DNA of 64,000 nucleotides from Linepithema humile (lineage: Eukaryota; Arthropoda; Insecta; Hymenoptera; Formicidae): contig NC_090129.1 of assembly GCF_040581485.1 (NCBI RefSeq), positions 30,284,764-30,348,763 on the forward strand, in the 5' to 3' direction. Below, piece by piece: positions 40,321 to 52,494 of the stretch; positions within the stretch are counted from its first letter, which is position 1, and every line of letters starts with the position of its first letter. The notes below the pieces were generated by a model. It did no database searches, was not told the origin of the DNA, and saw only the letters and a program-made list of their open reading frames with translations. The position numbers and the translations under genes were made by a program.

Positions 40321-40416
40321 AATTTGGTCACTCACACTACACTGCTCTGGATTAATGATAAGCAGTCTCGAGTGTGCACCAAAGTAACAGAGCAATGTAG
40401 TGCGAGTGCCCGAATT
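40321..40416. repeat. 96-base stem-loop with 29-base arms (hairpin RNA candidate or tiny MITE)
   Basis: The left arm (40321-40349) contains CACTCACACTACACTGCTCT plus G. The right arm in reverse complement contains CACTCGCACTACATTGCTCT plus G. The arms continue outward with AATTTGG against AATTCGG. In all, 25 of 29 positions match. The inner 21-base duplex has only two differences, and both become G-U wobbles if the minus strand is transcribed, so a minus-strand RNA would have an unbroken 21-pair helix. The loop is 38 bases. A precursor microRNA, a fold-back element remnant or chance are all possible. I do not recognise a known microRNA. Confidence 0.7.
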
Positions 40417-40797
40417 CACTATTATCATATTACTTTTTTATTTTAACACTGAAAGGTTATGTAAAAATGTCTAATCGTAAGCGCGCGCCGCGCGGCTTCT
40501 CAGCGCCATCAGCGCACCTAACGTCAGAAATCGGAAACTGGACATTTTAGCGGAACATCCTAGGAAAGACAATTATTTCAACATTTCGACTTTAGACTCT
40601 TATAACTTTTTTTCTATAGCACCTGCAGTAAAAACAAGCATACTTTTCTTATATAATTCGGATATGCGCTATCGATTGAGCCTATTATCAACTCAATCGG
40701 CCCAGCCGTTATTGAGATCCGATAATCTCGGCTCGTCTCAACTTTCGGGCTCGCGTAAAGATACACGGTCGGTCTTGCGCTGCGCGTGAATTGGCGT

Positions 40798-40836
40798 GAG
40801 ACACTACCGTGTCTCTTGACACTACCGTGTCTCTTG
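40798..40836. repeat. 18-base tandem repeat containing a perfect hairpin
   Basis: ACACTACCGTGTCTCTTG occurs twice head to tail (40801-40818 and 40819-40836). The first copy, with upstream GAG, forms GAGACAC-TACC-GTGTCTC (40798-40815), a perfect 7-base stem with a 4-base loop. The second copy keeps a 5-base stem. Confidence 0.85.
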
Positions 40837-41240
40837 ATATATTATGAAAATATCAACATTTTACCAATAAGTCACGAGTAGGAATCACATTTTTCTTGCC
40901 GCTTGTTTGTTTAATATTAAACTTGTTTCACTTAAACTAAACACGGCTCTCATTTATGACTCGTATGATTTTGTAGTTTGCAAAGTTGCGTCTGCTTCTG
41001 CAGCACGTCGCAGACGTTGGGTTAAAATGCTCCGCTCATTAACCAGTTCTATGTTAATTCACCTTTCGTTGTTTGCGACAACCACGAGGGGCAGATAAAG
41101 CGGAGAGGGAAACGGAAGAGAGAGAGAGAGAACCGCTATTTATTATGGACTCTAAGTCCCGACTAAATCCCTCGGGAGCCAACGCCGAGCCAAATAAGTA
41201 TACATTATCTGAATACAGAAGTAATATTAAAGTAAATATA

Positions 41241-41244
<4 letters not shown>

Positions 41245-41292
<48 letters not shown>
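41245..41292. repeat. (TC)24 microsatellite
   Basis: Twenty-four uninterrupted TC units are followed by TTGCAG. The tract plus TTGCAG imitates a polypyrimidine tract and 3' splice site. Confidence 0.95.
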
Positions 41293-41295
<3 letters not shown>

Positions 41296-41849
41296 CAGTT
41301 TCTCCACAATAAAAATGTCAGTCTTAAAATTTGACTCTTAAAAGCTGAACACTGTTGCGAGTTCACGAATGCAAATATTTCTATTGAATTTCTGATTTCT
41401 ACTGAAAATTCTATGAAATATTAAACAAGCTGGAATAGCATTCGATACTTTTGCGTCCCCAGATATTGATGGGGGGATATGCCTTCTCAAAATAGACTGA
41501 AAATTGTCATCGAATCCCATAGGACATCCCCAAATCCTATCAATTTATCCCGATGCGACGTACAAATCACTCTCTGTGATCCATGACGCGGAGACGGCTG
41601 GGAAGCGCTGAGGTCAGCGAGGTCGAGGGACAGGCGAGGAGGGTCCCCCTGTATCCGTCCTTTATCTGAATTCCGGACTGTCCTGGAAGGATCGTTGAAT
41701 CTGAGCCGTGTAAATTAGCCTTTATCTACCGTCGCGGCGCAGCCGGGCGGTCCACGTGGACGCCCCTTCTCGCGCTCGCTCGCGCGTTCTTCCTTTCTCT
41801 CGAACCCTCTCGTCTTACGACCACTCCGCCTAATAAACGCATCCACCTA

Positions 41850-41870
41850 GCCGCCGCCGCCGCCGCCGCC
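41850..41870. repeat. (GCC)7 microsatellite
   Basis: Seven GCC units lie within a CpG-rich, pyrimidine-rich island. Confidence 0.9.
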
Positions 41871-44800
41871 GTCGCGTTCCCCCCGCTGAAACTCGGGACC
41901 TGAGTTTCGAGTCAGACGCATAAATAGCGACTTCTCTCCTCCGCCTCTTTGTGCCTCGCCTCGCCTTCTCTTTCCTCCTCGAGACATCCTTTTACCATGT
42001 CGCCTTTCACCCCGCGTCGTGGCGCGAGGCGGGTTCCATGTATCCGTAACTTCGCACGTCGTACCGTTCGTGCCTCCCGGCCGTTGCGCTGCCTAAGCCG
42101 TTTCTCGTTGTCGCGATCATCGTTGACACCAGCCAGTGCAAACTGCTTCCACGAAGACGTCCGTTCCCGTGACGACGAGCGAGACTGTTCTGGAAAACGG
42201 CGAGCGATGAAACCGAGAGAGGACACGTACAACTGGATCGCTGTGAATTATGATGTGAGGACGAAACTACGAAGCGATGATCGCTCGTCCAGCATTTTCG
42301 GAAAATTAATGGTAGTTGCCGTTGTGTGTTATATAACAAATGATTTCCTTATCGTTATAATTAATGCGGAATATTTCTACAATTTCACTATTTTAAATAT
42401 ATCCGATTATATTTTTATCGATTGACCGATTTACTTGGACGCGTGGTTAAAATGATTGATGATTTGTATCGAACGGCTCGAAGTCGGGGACGGAAATGAA
42501 GATTTGATGGATCAGTGGCAAAGAATGTAATCGCGCGATGTACCGTTGAGACACCAAAAAGGATGGATAAAGAAAATGCGAGATAGAGAAGATAATCCAG
42601 CCGGAAAGATTTATCCGCAAGCCCTCTGTGGCATTGTATTACCGCGCACAATGCATTTTGCGAAATTGAAAGAGTCTTGGAAGCGAACATGAATACAGCT
42701 GTACCGTACTATATATACTATGTTACATAGAGCGGATATTATAGGCCAGCTAACGAAAGGACCATAAAACATTGCCAAGATGAATATTCCTCCCCGTGAT
42801 TCTGAAATTTATCTCGCGATGTACCACTGCTGAAGAATATCAGAAGTTTTGATTATTATTCAACGTAACTAGTTTTGTGTGCGTAATGCTTGGCTTATCG
42901 TTTGCTTAAAATATTGCTGCACGATGAGAGAATTGTTTTCCAGATATACGCGAGCTCGGTTAAATCCATGGTTAGAACTTTATGTTCTCGATTTTCGTTC
43001 TATTTGGTGAGAAAATAGTTACTAGCACACCTATGTGTGCAAAATACCGGTTCCACGATGAGATTTGCCCAGATGAAATAGATATGCTTTATGACGGGCG
43101 AATATAACGACCTCCGCATAATTTTCAAATGCGGCGGCCGCGTTCACGCTACGTGATAGGCGAGGCGCGGATTATTTCCGACATTTATCGCGACGCATTA
43201 AGATGAAGCGTATCAGATAAGACGTTCTATGCCGCGCGAGAGCGAAAATCTCGGTGTTACACGAGCGTGCGATTTGATGGTCGACGTGCTCGGCTTTGTA
43301 CATTGAAATATCATTAAATCTTCAAATTAGTGTCTAGAAATAAGTGCGATAGTGACTTGATGAAGTATCGTACTTACAATTAGTCTCTGTGCTGTGCTTT
43401 CTAATCTCGTTATGCTAATAACAAGAATAATAAAATTCTAATTAAGTGATAATTAAATAATATTAATAATAGCCAAAATAATATTAGAGGAATTGCCATA
43501 ATAAGTTAATCTATTTTTTTTTTTTTCTATTTGTCACCAAGAGAAGCACAATAAAAATCTCTTGGAACTACTACAGATACTTATCGTTCGATCATTTCGA
43601 TGAACTCGCGTAACTGAAACCCTCGCGCGATCGTATCGATCTTGACAACACGGGCTTGATGCTCGATATCGTATGAGATAGTCAAGAACGAACGAATCAG
43701 GATGTGATCGGCCTTGGGGCGGACACGCGTGTAATCGGAAATCCCACCGGCACGGAATCCACGGGATAACGAGTTCATTGTCGTCGGCGGCGTAAATCTC
43801 GCGTGAAAAGAACACACGATAAAGCACCGCCCACGTGGTCGAATCTACGGCTTCAGCGATGGGATTGATACCCGCGTGCGTGCCATTGGGAAGTTTGTAC
43901 AATATCATACGTCAGACAACGTTAAAACATGGTGTTCTATGCAAAACAAGCATTTCACGACGATTCTTATTTCAGACTTACAATACAAAGATATAATAAA
44001 TAAATATTTATTTTTCGTGCATTTTCTAATTTTAATTGTGTAAAATTTTTATAGATATGTAAAGGTATAGTCTTAGCATTTTTATTATTAATAATAGCCA
44101 AATATTAATACAAGTGTTGATGAATAATTAACAATGGTAAATAACTTGCATTTAGTTTGTTCGAACTTTGCAAGTACGTGTCAGCTCGAGGGCTATTACT
44201 ACTTACAGGCGCCTACGTGATTCCGTTAGCTGGTATTTCAGAAGGATAGTGCAGGCAGGAAGGGCGGATCTCGATACGGGCGTGTAGGGTTCGTCGGAAC
44301 AGGGTTCGAGCACGGGGAAGGTCTCGAAAATCTGTTCCCCTCGCTGTGGAAGTTATTCTCTATATAAAGGAGATTTCTATAGAGAGCCGAGAATTGAAGG
44401 TAGTTGGGATGTAATTGGGTCCAACTGTTACGCCAGTAAGACTGATTGGCGGAGCAATTTTCGACAGTTTGGCTATTAATAATAATGACGCCTTTGAGTA
44501 ACTTCGATAATTGCGTAGCAAAGACGTGAGATCCGAAGATTTGTCTTGTTTTAAGATTGCACGTAATTTTAGCCTCGAAAATATGAATGTAAGTAGAAAA
44601 TGATTAAGTGCATGAAGCTGGAAAAACAATTTTCACCATTAAAAAAATAGAAAAAATATAAATTAATTATAATAAATAAATTATATTTTAAAGAGTATAT
44701 ACTATACTTTTTCAAATCTTCACCAAATTCTACAAGCGACGCAAATTTATCATAATATTATACAACGCTGATAGCATTAATAAAAATAAAAACTGAGCAT

Positions 44801-45565
44801 CAGCCGATACGCTTCTCGTAAGAATTAAAATAGAATTCACGCGATGAAACCTAAGTGGCGACAGCCTCAGCAAATGTTTCGAATTTCACGTCGATATCTT
44901 TTCATGTGGAGGTTCATGCGAATTATACCGATATGATAGTCCGATTCTTCGAAGAAAGCTGCAACACACGTTCGCACGGCTTGTCGCGTCCGGGAGGAGT
45001 TGAGTCTCGGGTTGCGGACGGATGATGGTCCATCGAGAATGAAAGCACGGTGGAGCGAAACAATTCAAAGAAGAGAAACAGATAATAAGACGCAGGGTGG
45101 ACGATTCTTCATTGTGCAGCGCGCCGCGTGCGGTCCTCCCGCACTCCGAACCGGAGACCTCCCGTTGCGCGCCGCGCCGGACTCTGCGGCTTAGGGAACC
45201 GAGCAGAAGGCCCGAAATTCGTGTCTCGTATTATAAGTTATGGTTTATGAGCTATGTTGCAGACGTGAATCCGGTCCTGCGCGATGGTTGTGCTTCCGCT
45301 CGCGTTTCCTCTCCACTCTTTCTCCGCGCGGCTTTTACACTCGAGCCCGGATCTTGAGACGCGACGATCTTCTACGACGTACATTGTCATGAATTATGAC
45401 ATCAGGAAGAATATACAGTTGGCAAAAAACATTTTAAGTTTATAAGTTATGTTCAATTGCGCGATCAGTTTTATTATTTGAATTTGCAATCTCGACCTTC
45501 TTGTTTGCATTGTAAACAATTTAGCGTAAAATTGCAACTATATAGTAGATCATTTTGGGACCAAT

Positions 45566-45758
45566 TATTATAGATGCAAATTTATAGCTTGCAGGTAAAA
45601 TTAATTTCTAATGTCAAAATGCAAATTGCACAAGAGTGATTATGTGTATATAAGATAACTATTTATTCACTTATGTAATCTGCGCTTCGCAACACTAGAA
45701 ATTAATTTTACCTGCAAGCTGTAAATTTACATACATATAGAAATTTGCATCTATAATA
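45566..45758. mobile_element. MITE with strong terminal inverted repeats (193 bases)
   Basis: The outer arms TATTATAGATGCAAATTT (left) and its reverse complement (right) match perfectly over 18 bases. The inner arms at 45586-45610 and 45696-45720 match perfectly over 25 bases and include GCTTGCAGGTAAAATTAATT. Between them the right arm has about 18 extra bases bounded by two AAATTT copies, which suggests a slippage or microhomology deletion in the left arm. The spacer is 85 bases with no coding capacity. The near-perfect arms suggest this is the youngest of the elements seen here. Such a structure would also fold if transcribed. Confidence 0.85.
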
Positions 45759-48718
45759 GCTGATTGCAACATTAATCGTAGTTTTACATTAAATTTTTTA
45801 CAGTATTTAACGATTTTGTTTTATTGTTTAATGCAAATAATTATTTTCTTATGCTTAACAATTTACTTTTCTCACTTTTGAATTGATTTATCAGAAATGA
45901 ACCGCGTAAATTTACCTTTACGCTATCCCACAGTGCTAAAATCAATGGTTGTTCTTGTTCACGGTTCTATCGCGCATAACGCCTTATACCCTGAATAATA
46001 TGTCAGCAGTTTTACGGCGCTATGCAAAAACGGGTCCGCGACCGAGGAGCGCCGGTTTATGGACCGATATGTGTTTCGGCTTTATATCTCATTTTAAGAT
46101 CGTATATCTCGACACAAAGCCGTTATGGACCGACGAGTACAGATACGCCCGTAATTGCGGAGCCCATAATCTCGTCTACCAAAGTGCGAATATTGTTGTA
46201 CGCTCTCGTTATTACGTAATGTCAACATAATTACGTTTATTTAAATTTTTTTTTCCCACTTTATTGTGTTATCTATTTTTTGTTTCGAGAAAGTGACTCA
46301 AAAATAGAATACAACGTCCCCTTTAACATTTAAATTATATTGCAATAATTTGATTTAAAACTTTTCAATTTTGCATGTTACAACATGTAACAAGGTGATA
46401 TTTCAATCGAGATTTTATTGTCCAGCTTGTTGTGGACAAGTGTTATAGAGAACACAATTCATCCATTTGCCAAGGTACAGGGATATGGTAATGAATATTA
46501 TCAATTAGCGAGTTTGTCACGGTCACGTCTCTAGTAGAGTGTCGAGCACAACTGCTCGCTTGACGCAGCTTTTCATCACTCATGTCACGGATGTTTTGCA
46601 CACAATACGATCATTAAGCTTTTAAGTTGCACAGAGAATATGCATATATACATTCTCGGCCGAGTGTCGGCTACACAGATAATTTTGCGGATACCGCGTC
46701 GTTAATGCTAAAGAATGTCAGAGTGTAAGCACACACAATTTTGCCGCCTAATATTTCCGAGCTGCATATAGTGCGCGATTATATCGCGAAGTCTAATATC
46801 TGCTCTGAGAAAGCGCCATCATCGTTCTTCTTAAATTCCGTTTCCGACGAGGATTCTGGACACCGTTCGTTGACCTTAAACGCTGGATGATGCGAGCAGG
46901 CAAAACCAGTCGTGTTTACAGCTAGAGAAGTAACTTGAATCTTATCGCGGCGTTTTCTAAAAATCTATTTTTTTTTTTTTTTTTTAAACTCACCATCACC
47001 ATTATCTAGCGATTACGACGAGAAAGCTTTCGGCCATTTATGTCGCAAATATCGTCACTATGATATGCCCATTAAGCGTTTTATCGTGGCCGAGATACGC
47101 TCGAGGAGGCGATCCTTTGCTTCGCTCCTGTCTGCTGCAGAACGCGTCCAGCCTTTAACCTCAGAAACTCCGCCCCGGACATAAATCGTTGTCTGGGAAG
47201 TCTTTATGCGTCCGCTTTATTGCTATTAATTTCCCATCCGGACATACGTGTTACACATTTTTATGCAGTCGTGCTTACTGACAGAATCAAAATTTTTGCC
47301 GCTGCATGCTGGATTAAAAATAGATTGCCATTATATTATAACAAATATAAGAATAATTGTAGAAGTAAGAATAACAGAACGTAAATACAACAGTAAATAA
47401 TGCATAGAAAACTCCTGTTTTTCAAAGTTGTAAAAGAATAGATGAGACACTTTTATCCTTTTTATTTCTTTTAATGTTTTTAAATATAGTTTTCTAAATT
47501 ATTCTTCTTTAATATATTTTCTCGCAATTATTCAACAATATTAGATACACATTTATTTGTTGCAAAGTGCACTTATTTAACATACCCTTGAATGCACGAA
47601 GCTTTTAATTAGGTTTTCATAGCATTAATCAAAGTTCACTCAAGCCGCAAGTGCGATAAGCCAAGAGCTTGTAGTGTTCGGTAGCGGGATTGCCGACACG
47701 ATCACGGCGAGTCCTGCGAGTACGCTCTGGTTTCCTCGCGCCCGGGGGTCCCCATCCTGGCACGGAGGTATTCATCGTCAGCGGACGACGAGTATGATTT
47801 AAAGGGAGGGCCGCGGGACTACCACTGCGCCTGCGGGGCCGTTCGCGGCCCGAGGACGCGTCTCCCTACGGTGAAATCTTGTCCTACTAGGCAGCGAAAG
47901 AATACGCCGCGTTGATTGGAGCGCAGTTAACGTTAAGGCACAACGTCCGTATCGGGGAGCAGCCGTTGCTTGATTACTATATTTTTTCTGGCATGCGAGT
48001 TTTTAACTTAACTCAGATTACCGGTTAGATCACGCAAAGTTATTCTGCATTCGTCAAATGTTATAGGAAGAGATTAACACCTAAGAATAATCCTCAAATC
48101 TCGCTGCAGCATATTATATTTTTTACTAATAAATAGTTATCCGTTACATCTGACATTAGATTGGCGATTTGCAGAAATATATATCTGATTGATAGCTGGC
48201 AAATTTAACCTCCTTACTCGGCAGGAGCAATCGCGCGCAGATATCTCTGAAAGATTCTATTCATCTCAAAATAGCTTCCGTACCTTAACGGCTGCTTACA
48301 TCTATCGTGGAGATATTTTCTAATGTATAACTTCAATATGGCGTAAGTAAGATTCATCCTCCTCGGACTTCAAAGTTAGTTTTCGTCGTACCATGAATGA
48401 CTCGCATCCCATCGAACTCTTAAAGACTATATTCCGGAGTGTACCGAAATAAATATCTCTCCTATCTATCTATGTATCTCGAATTCCCGAATGCAGAATG
48501 CACCCGGAGACGGCATAGAAAGGCCGGCGGGACGCAAACGGGGAGGGGAGTACTCGCGAGATAGGTAGGTCGGCGCGGGCAGGGGATAGGGTAGAATACA
48601 TCGGGGAGTACCGATTATGTATCTCAATCATGGGAAACTACCGGGGCGGGAATCGGAGCTCGGCGGCCCGGTATAACCGTGCTGCCCCGCGGCCGCGACA
48701 TGTGAGGTCCCTTACGTT

Positions 48719-48824
48719 CTCTCTCTCTCTCTCTCTCTTTCATTCTCCCTCTCGCGTCCTGTTTCGCCTGCTTGTCGGCCTGCCGACTTGCCTGCCTGCC
48801 TGCCTGCCTTTCTGTCTGTCTGTC
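48719..48824. repeat. cluster of CT, CCTG and TCTG simple repeats
   Basis: A (CT)10-like tract at 48719-48738 is followed after 50 bases by CCTG units (48791-48808) and then CTGT units (48811-48824). The whole stretch is pyrimidine-rich. Confidence 0.85.
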
Positions 48825-49960
48825 GTGCCTGCTCTCTCCCGTGCCGACAGCAGCGTCTCTCAACTATCTCTCGGGAGCGTAGAGAGTTCGATTACACCAC
48901 ACGTCTTGATGAGCAAGCTGGGAGTTTAAAAATAAAAACAACACGTAAGGCCGATCGGAGTATAATTCCGGCACGTGGCCGAGTGAAATCACGCTGGGAC
49001 ATCCTTCAACAACGAAACTAATAGCTGGTGTAATTTGCAAGCGATTTGATAAGTGCATGTACTTACGATAGATATTCTCCGAATGATGTGCGACGGTTGA
49101 TTCAGAGAATAGATGGGACTTCGGCGAATGTTCCTCTTGTTATTGTTAGCCGACGCGAACATTTCCGATTGTGTGAGTCAGTCGAAGCGAAGAAGTTGTA
49201 CGAGAAAGTCCAACTCCCATACGAACCACGGTTACATCCTGCCGAATTCGAGACATCTTCTATGCTCTGCATATCGATTTACTTCGTAAATCATCTTATA
49301 TCCTTACAAGAGTCAGAAGATGCGACCTTGTGCCCTACAAATCGTACCTTGTTCCAAATAATAATGTCTTTTCAATATTTTTCTTTAAATGAATTTTTTT
49401 TTGTCCAAAAATGTTCATTTATTCTTAGAAAATATCACAAGAAACATATTAAAAACATTGCAAACATTGTTATACTTGCCACTTTTTAAATTAAAAGCAA
49501 GCTCGTGTATTGTAACACTAAGCTCCCGCGTCAATTAGCTTAATTATATAAATTAGATTGGCCATTCTATAAAGCAAATTCACTCTCAAGAAAATGTCAC
49601 TCCGCGTTCACCAACGTAAATTTTCTCTCTTTTATATTTACGACGGCAAACTTACAAAAGCGCGTTTATTGACGGGGCGTCGATGACTGTAATGGTGGTA
49701 GCAACTGCGCCCTTTGCGTGCTTCTTACCCCATTGTAGCAGCAGCCTCGCCCGTTTCTCCGCGTTCACCTCGTCTAGCTTCTACGGTGCCCCGCGAGTTA
49801 TGCGCGACCCACGCGCCGCACTTGATAAATGCACGTTCGGTGAGTTGTTTTCCGATGGGCACGAAAGAGAGGCGGCCAGAGGGGGTTCATAATGGATTTT
49901 ACGACCGCCGCGTCCCGTTTTTCCGCGCACTATGCATGTATGGTATAGCACGTTTGTATC

Positions 49961-49962
<2 letters not shown>

Positions 49963-49994
<32 letters not shown>

Positions 49995-50002
49995 AAAAAA
50001 AA
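49963..50002. repeat. poly-A tract, 30 A, one G, 9 A
   Basis: This is a nearly pure A run. It could be the tail of an old retroposed copy on the plus strand or a simple homopolymer. No recognisable LINE or SINE body lies just upstream. Confidence 0.9.
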
Positions 50003-50775
50003 CAGTGAAAACATTGCATATAAATCTGGCATATTTCGGATGTCGTATCGATGTGACGCGACGCGCTGCATCGGCATCAAGTCCTGCAACAGTTCAGTTT
50101 CGACTCTGTGTATTACCGGTAGATAAACTCCTCTTGTTGTGAAACTACGCGATATGGGGTTACGCGATTACGAAGACAGTGTTTCCCGGTTCAAGCTCAG
50201 ATAGTGGAAACTAACTCCCGACCGGTCGTGTCAAAGCTCGTCGACAGTGGCTCGATACAATCGCGGACGTGTGCCAAAGGAGAGAATGAAATATCAGGTA
50301 GCGAAGTTTGTTCTCCGTCCGCCCGGCTAAATATTTTGGCAAAGCGATTAATCCAGCTTGGATTAAAATCGCAATACAAAAACTGCGCCGTATTTGATAT
50401 CATTTTAATTTTATTTGCAGCGTTTATGCATGATGCTTTCATGTATGCATTGTGATCAAAAGCAGATCGGGAATAATAAAGTAATTTTTTATATCATAGA
50501 TGTATAAAAGCGTTTTGCATGTCGCGTTGCATATTTTTTGTAGAATTTATGGAATCATAAATTTTTGTAATATTTACTCTCTGAAAAATGCTGTGAAAAT
50601 ATATCTTTCAAACGTATTACTATGTATTTTTGGACACTAACGTCAGGTGACAAGTGACCCGATTGAAAAAAAAACCGTTTTTACTTAAGCTCATATTTAT
50701 TAAAATCCGATTTATTTTATAACGCTTATTTCTTATCTCGCTCGTCACGATCATCTTATTTCGATCTTATTTCGC

Positions 50776-50835
50776 CTTATCTATAATTTAAATTTTGGAC
50801 ACCGTCTTATCTGTAATTTAAATATCCGGGGAAAA
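50776..50835. repeat. imperfect 30-base tandem duplication
   Basis: CTTATCTATAATTTAAAT recurs 30 bases later as CTTATCTGTAATTTAAAT. The element TTGGACAC lies between the copies and also occurs once upstream, near 50631. Confidence 0.8.
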
Positions 50836-52462
50836 ATAGAAAGAAATTAGTTTGATAGAAAAGATCGATAATCCTCGCTTAATTTTACTCTCACGAAGAC
50901 GAGAACATAATGCGCTAGTTGATCGTGCGCGCCGATAAAAGCGAACAAAAGGCGAGGCCGGGGGGGAGGGAGCGAGTGAAGCCGATGTTGATTTTGATCG
51001 AACGCGCTCTGCAAGAAACGCAAACGGTGGAAGGGTAATTATTTTCTTTGGCTATCGACGGCTCTCCGACGGCTTCCGCTAAATACACTCCCGGGAGCCC
51101 ACCACCCCCGCAGGCCGGCAGGCGCGGTTCGCAAATACGGTCGCGGCGAGTAATTGCTTTTTAACAACCCGCGTCCGACAAAGGCAATTAACTCCGCGGA
51201 AACGCTCGGGCTGTCAGTGTTTTGAAGACAAGTTTCACGATGCGTCGCATCGGTGAGCACGTGTAACGACCGTCCGCCGACAGAAATGTATCGCGAAAAG
51301 TTTTGAGAAAAAGGAGGAGAATAAACGTCACCATGTTTTCCGCGAAAATAAATTCCGCGGGCAGCGGAAAAAGTCATACGAAGCATATTGAGATCTTATG
51401 AAATATTTTCCTTTGTTTCGCAGAACAGCTGAATAATGAAGATGCAGCGCTTTTTCAATTACACGCGCAGAAGTTCCAGCTTTGTAGATAGCTGTCACAC
51501 TCAGGAATGTATTGGCTTTTTTTTCGGCGAAAATTGGAGCCGATAAATCCGTTTGCCTTTTTCACCGTACGCGTTATCCAAACGCGTCTGGTGCTTCTAT
51601 GAATCGATGAATCGCCGCGCGTCGCACGTTAAATGACCTGAAAACTGACTGTCAAAAATCAGAATTTTTATTATTTTCGCTTACATTTGTTTATATTATC
51701 TATTTTTTATCATGTGCGATATCGACATAAAACATGTTTTCGAATATGACAACAATTTACTAAAATAAAAAGCACACTTTCATAAAATATTTTACAAAAT
51801 ATTTTGGATATTTTACAAAATATCCAAACTTTCTATATAAATCTCAGGTTTTATAGACTTGACTTGCGTCACTTATGCATCTCCATAAATTATGACGATA
51901 TTGAATCATCTCGTTACTATAAATTTGCATATTTTAAATGAAGGGAAAAAAAATGGATATTGGAAACGCTGCGAGTGAAATGATTAATTCCAGCGAGCTA
52001 TCGTACCTTCCTGAATTATATTGCTCCGATTATTACACAAACGAAGAAGAAAAAACGGAGTTAATTAGCGTCAGCTGACGTACAACTAGCTTCAATAAAC
52101 TCAGTCCTCGCGATGCTCCGTCGAAAGGAATTCGGTCGAATTTCTTTTCCCGTCGAACGCTCGCGAAGAAAGACCGTCGCGCGCTTCACAGGCACCTAAT
52201 AGAAAAGGGGGAAATCCCGCGGAAAATGCGCCCGTCGGAAAACGGCGTTACACGCATACCTGAGCGACCGCCGCGATCATTTTCCGGCCGCGTGGCTCTA
52301 TTTTGCGGAACGAGCGCGCGGTGTGTCGTTAGCGCGATGCGCGTGTATACACGGCGGGTCTCCTTTCTCTTCTCTCGGAACACCGCCAAAGCAATGTCGC
52401 GTTAATCTCATTCTTATTCGCGTGAGAGATTCCAAGAGGGTTGACAACATCAGGGAAAGTGC

Positions 52463-52465
<3 letters not shown>

Positions 52466-52491
<26 letters not shown>
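52466..52491. repeat. (AG)13 microsatellite
   Basis: Thirteen AG units lie within a GC-rich island. Confidence 0.9.

Positions 52492-52494
<3 letters not shown>

Larger units (their letters stand above)
40417..45565. other. non-coding: intron or intergenic
   Basis: It holds a stretch at about 40440-40850 that reads like an old dispersed repeat, an 18-base tandem at 40801-40836 and a 48-base TC tract. CpG islands lie at about 41590-42300, 43110-43280, 43580-43880 and 44990-45370. Frames are up to 158 codons, overlap on both strands and lack domains. Confidence 0.5.

Noticed and set aside
49046..49489. 147-codon plus frame with a protein-like first half
   Set aside because: The second half is low-complexity and AT-rich, the start is a TTG, and I recognise no family. 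Kept out of the gene list.
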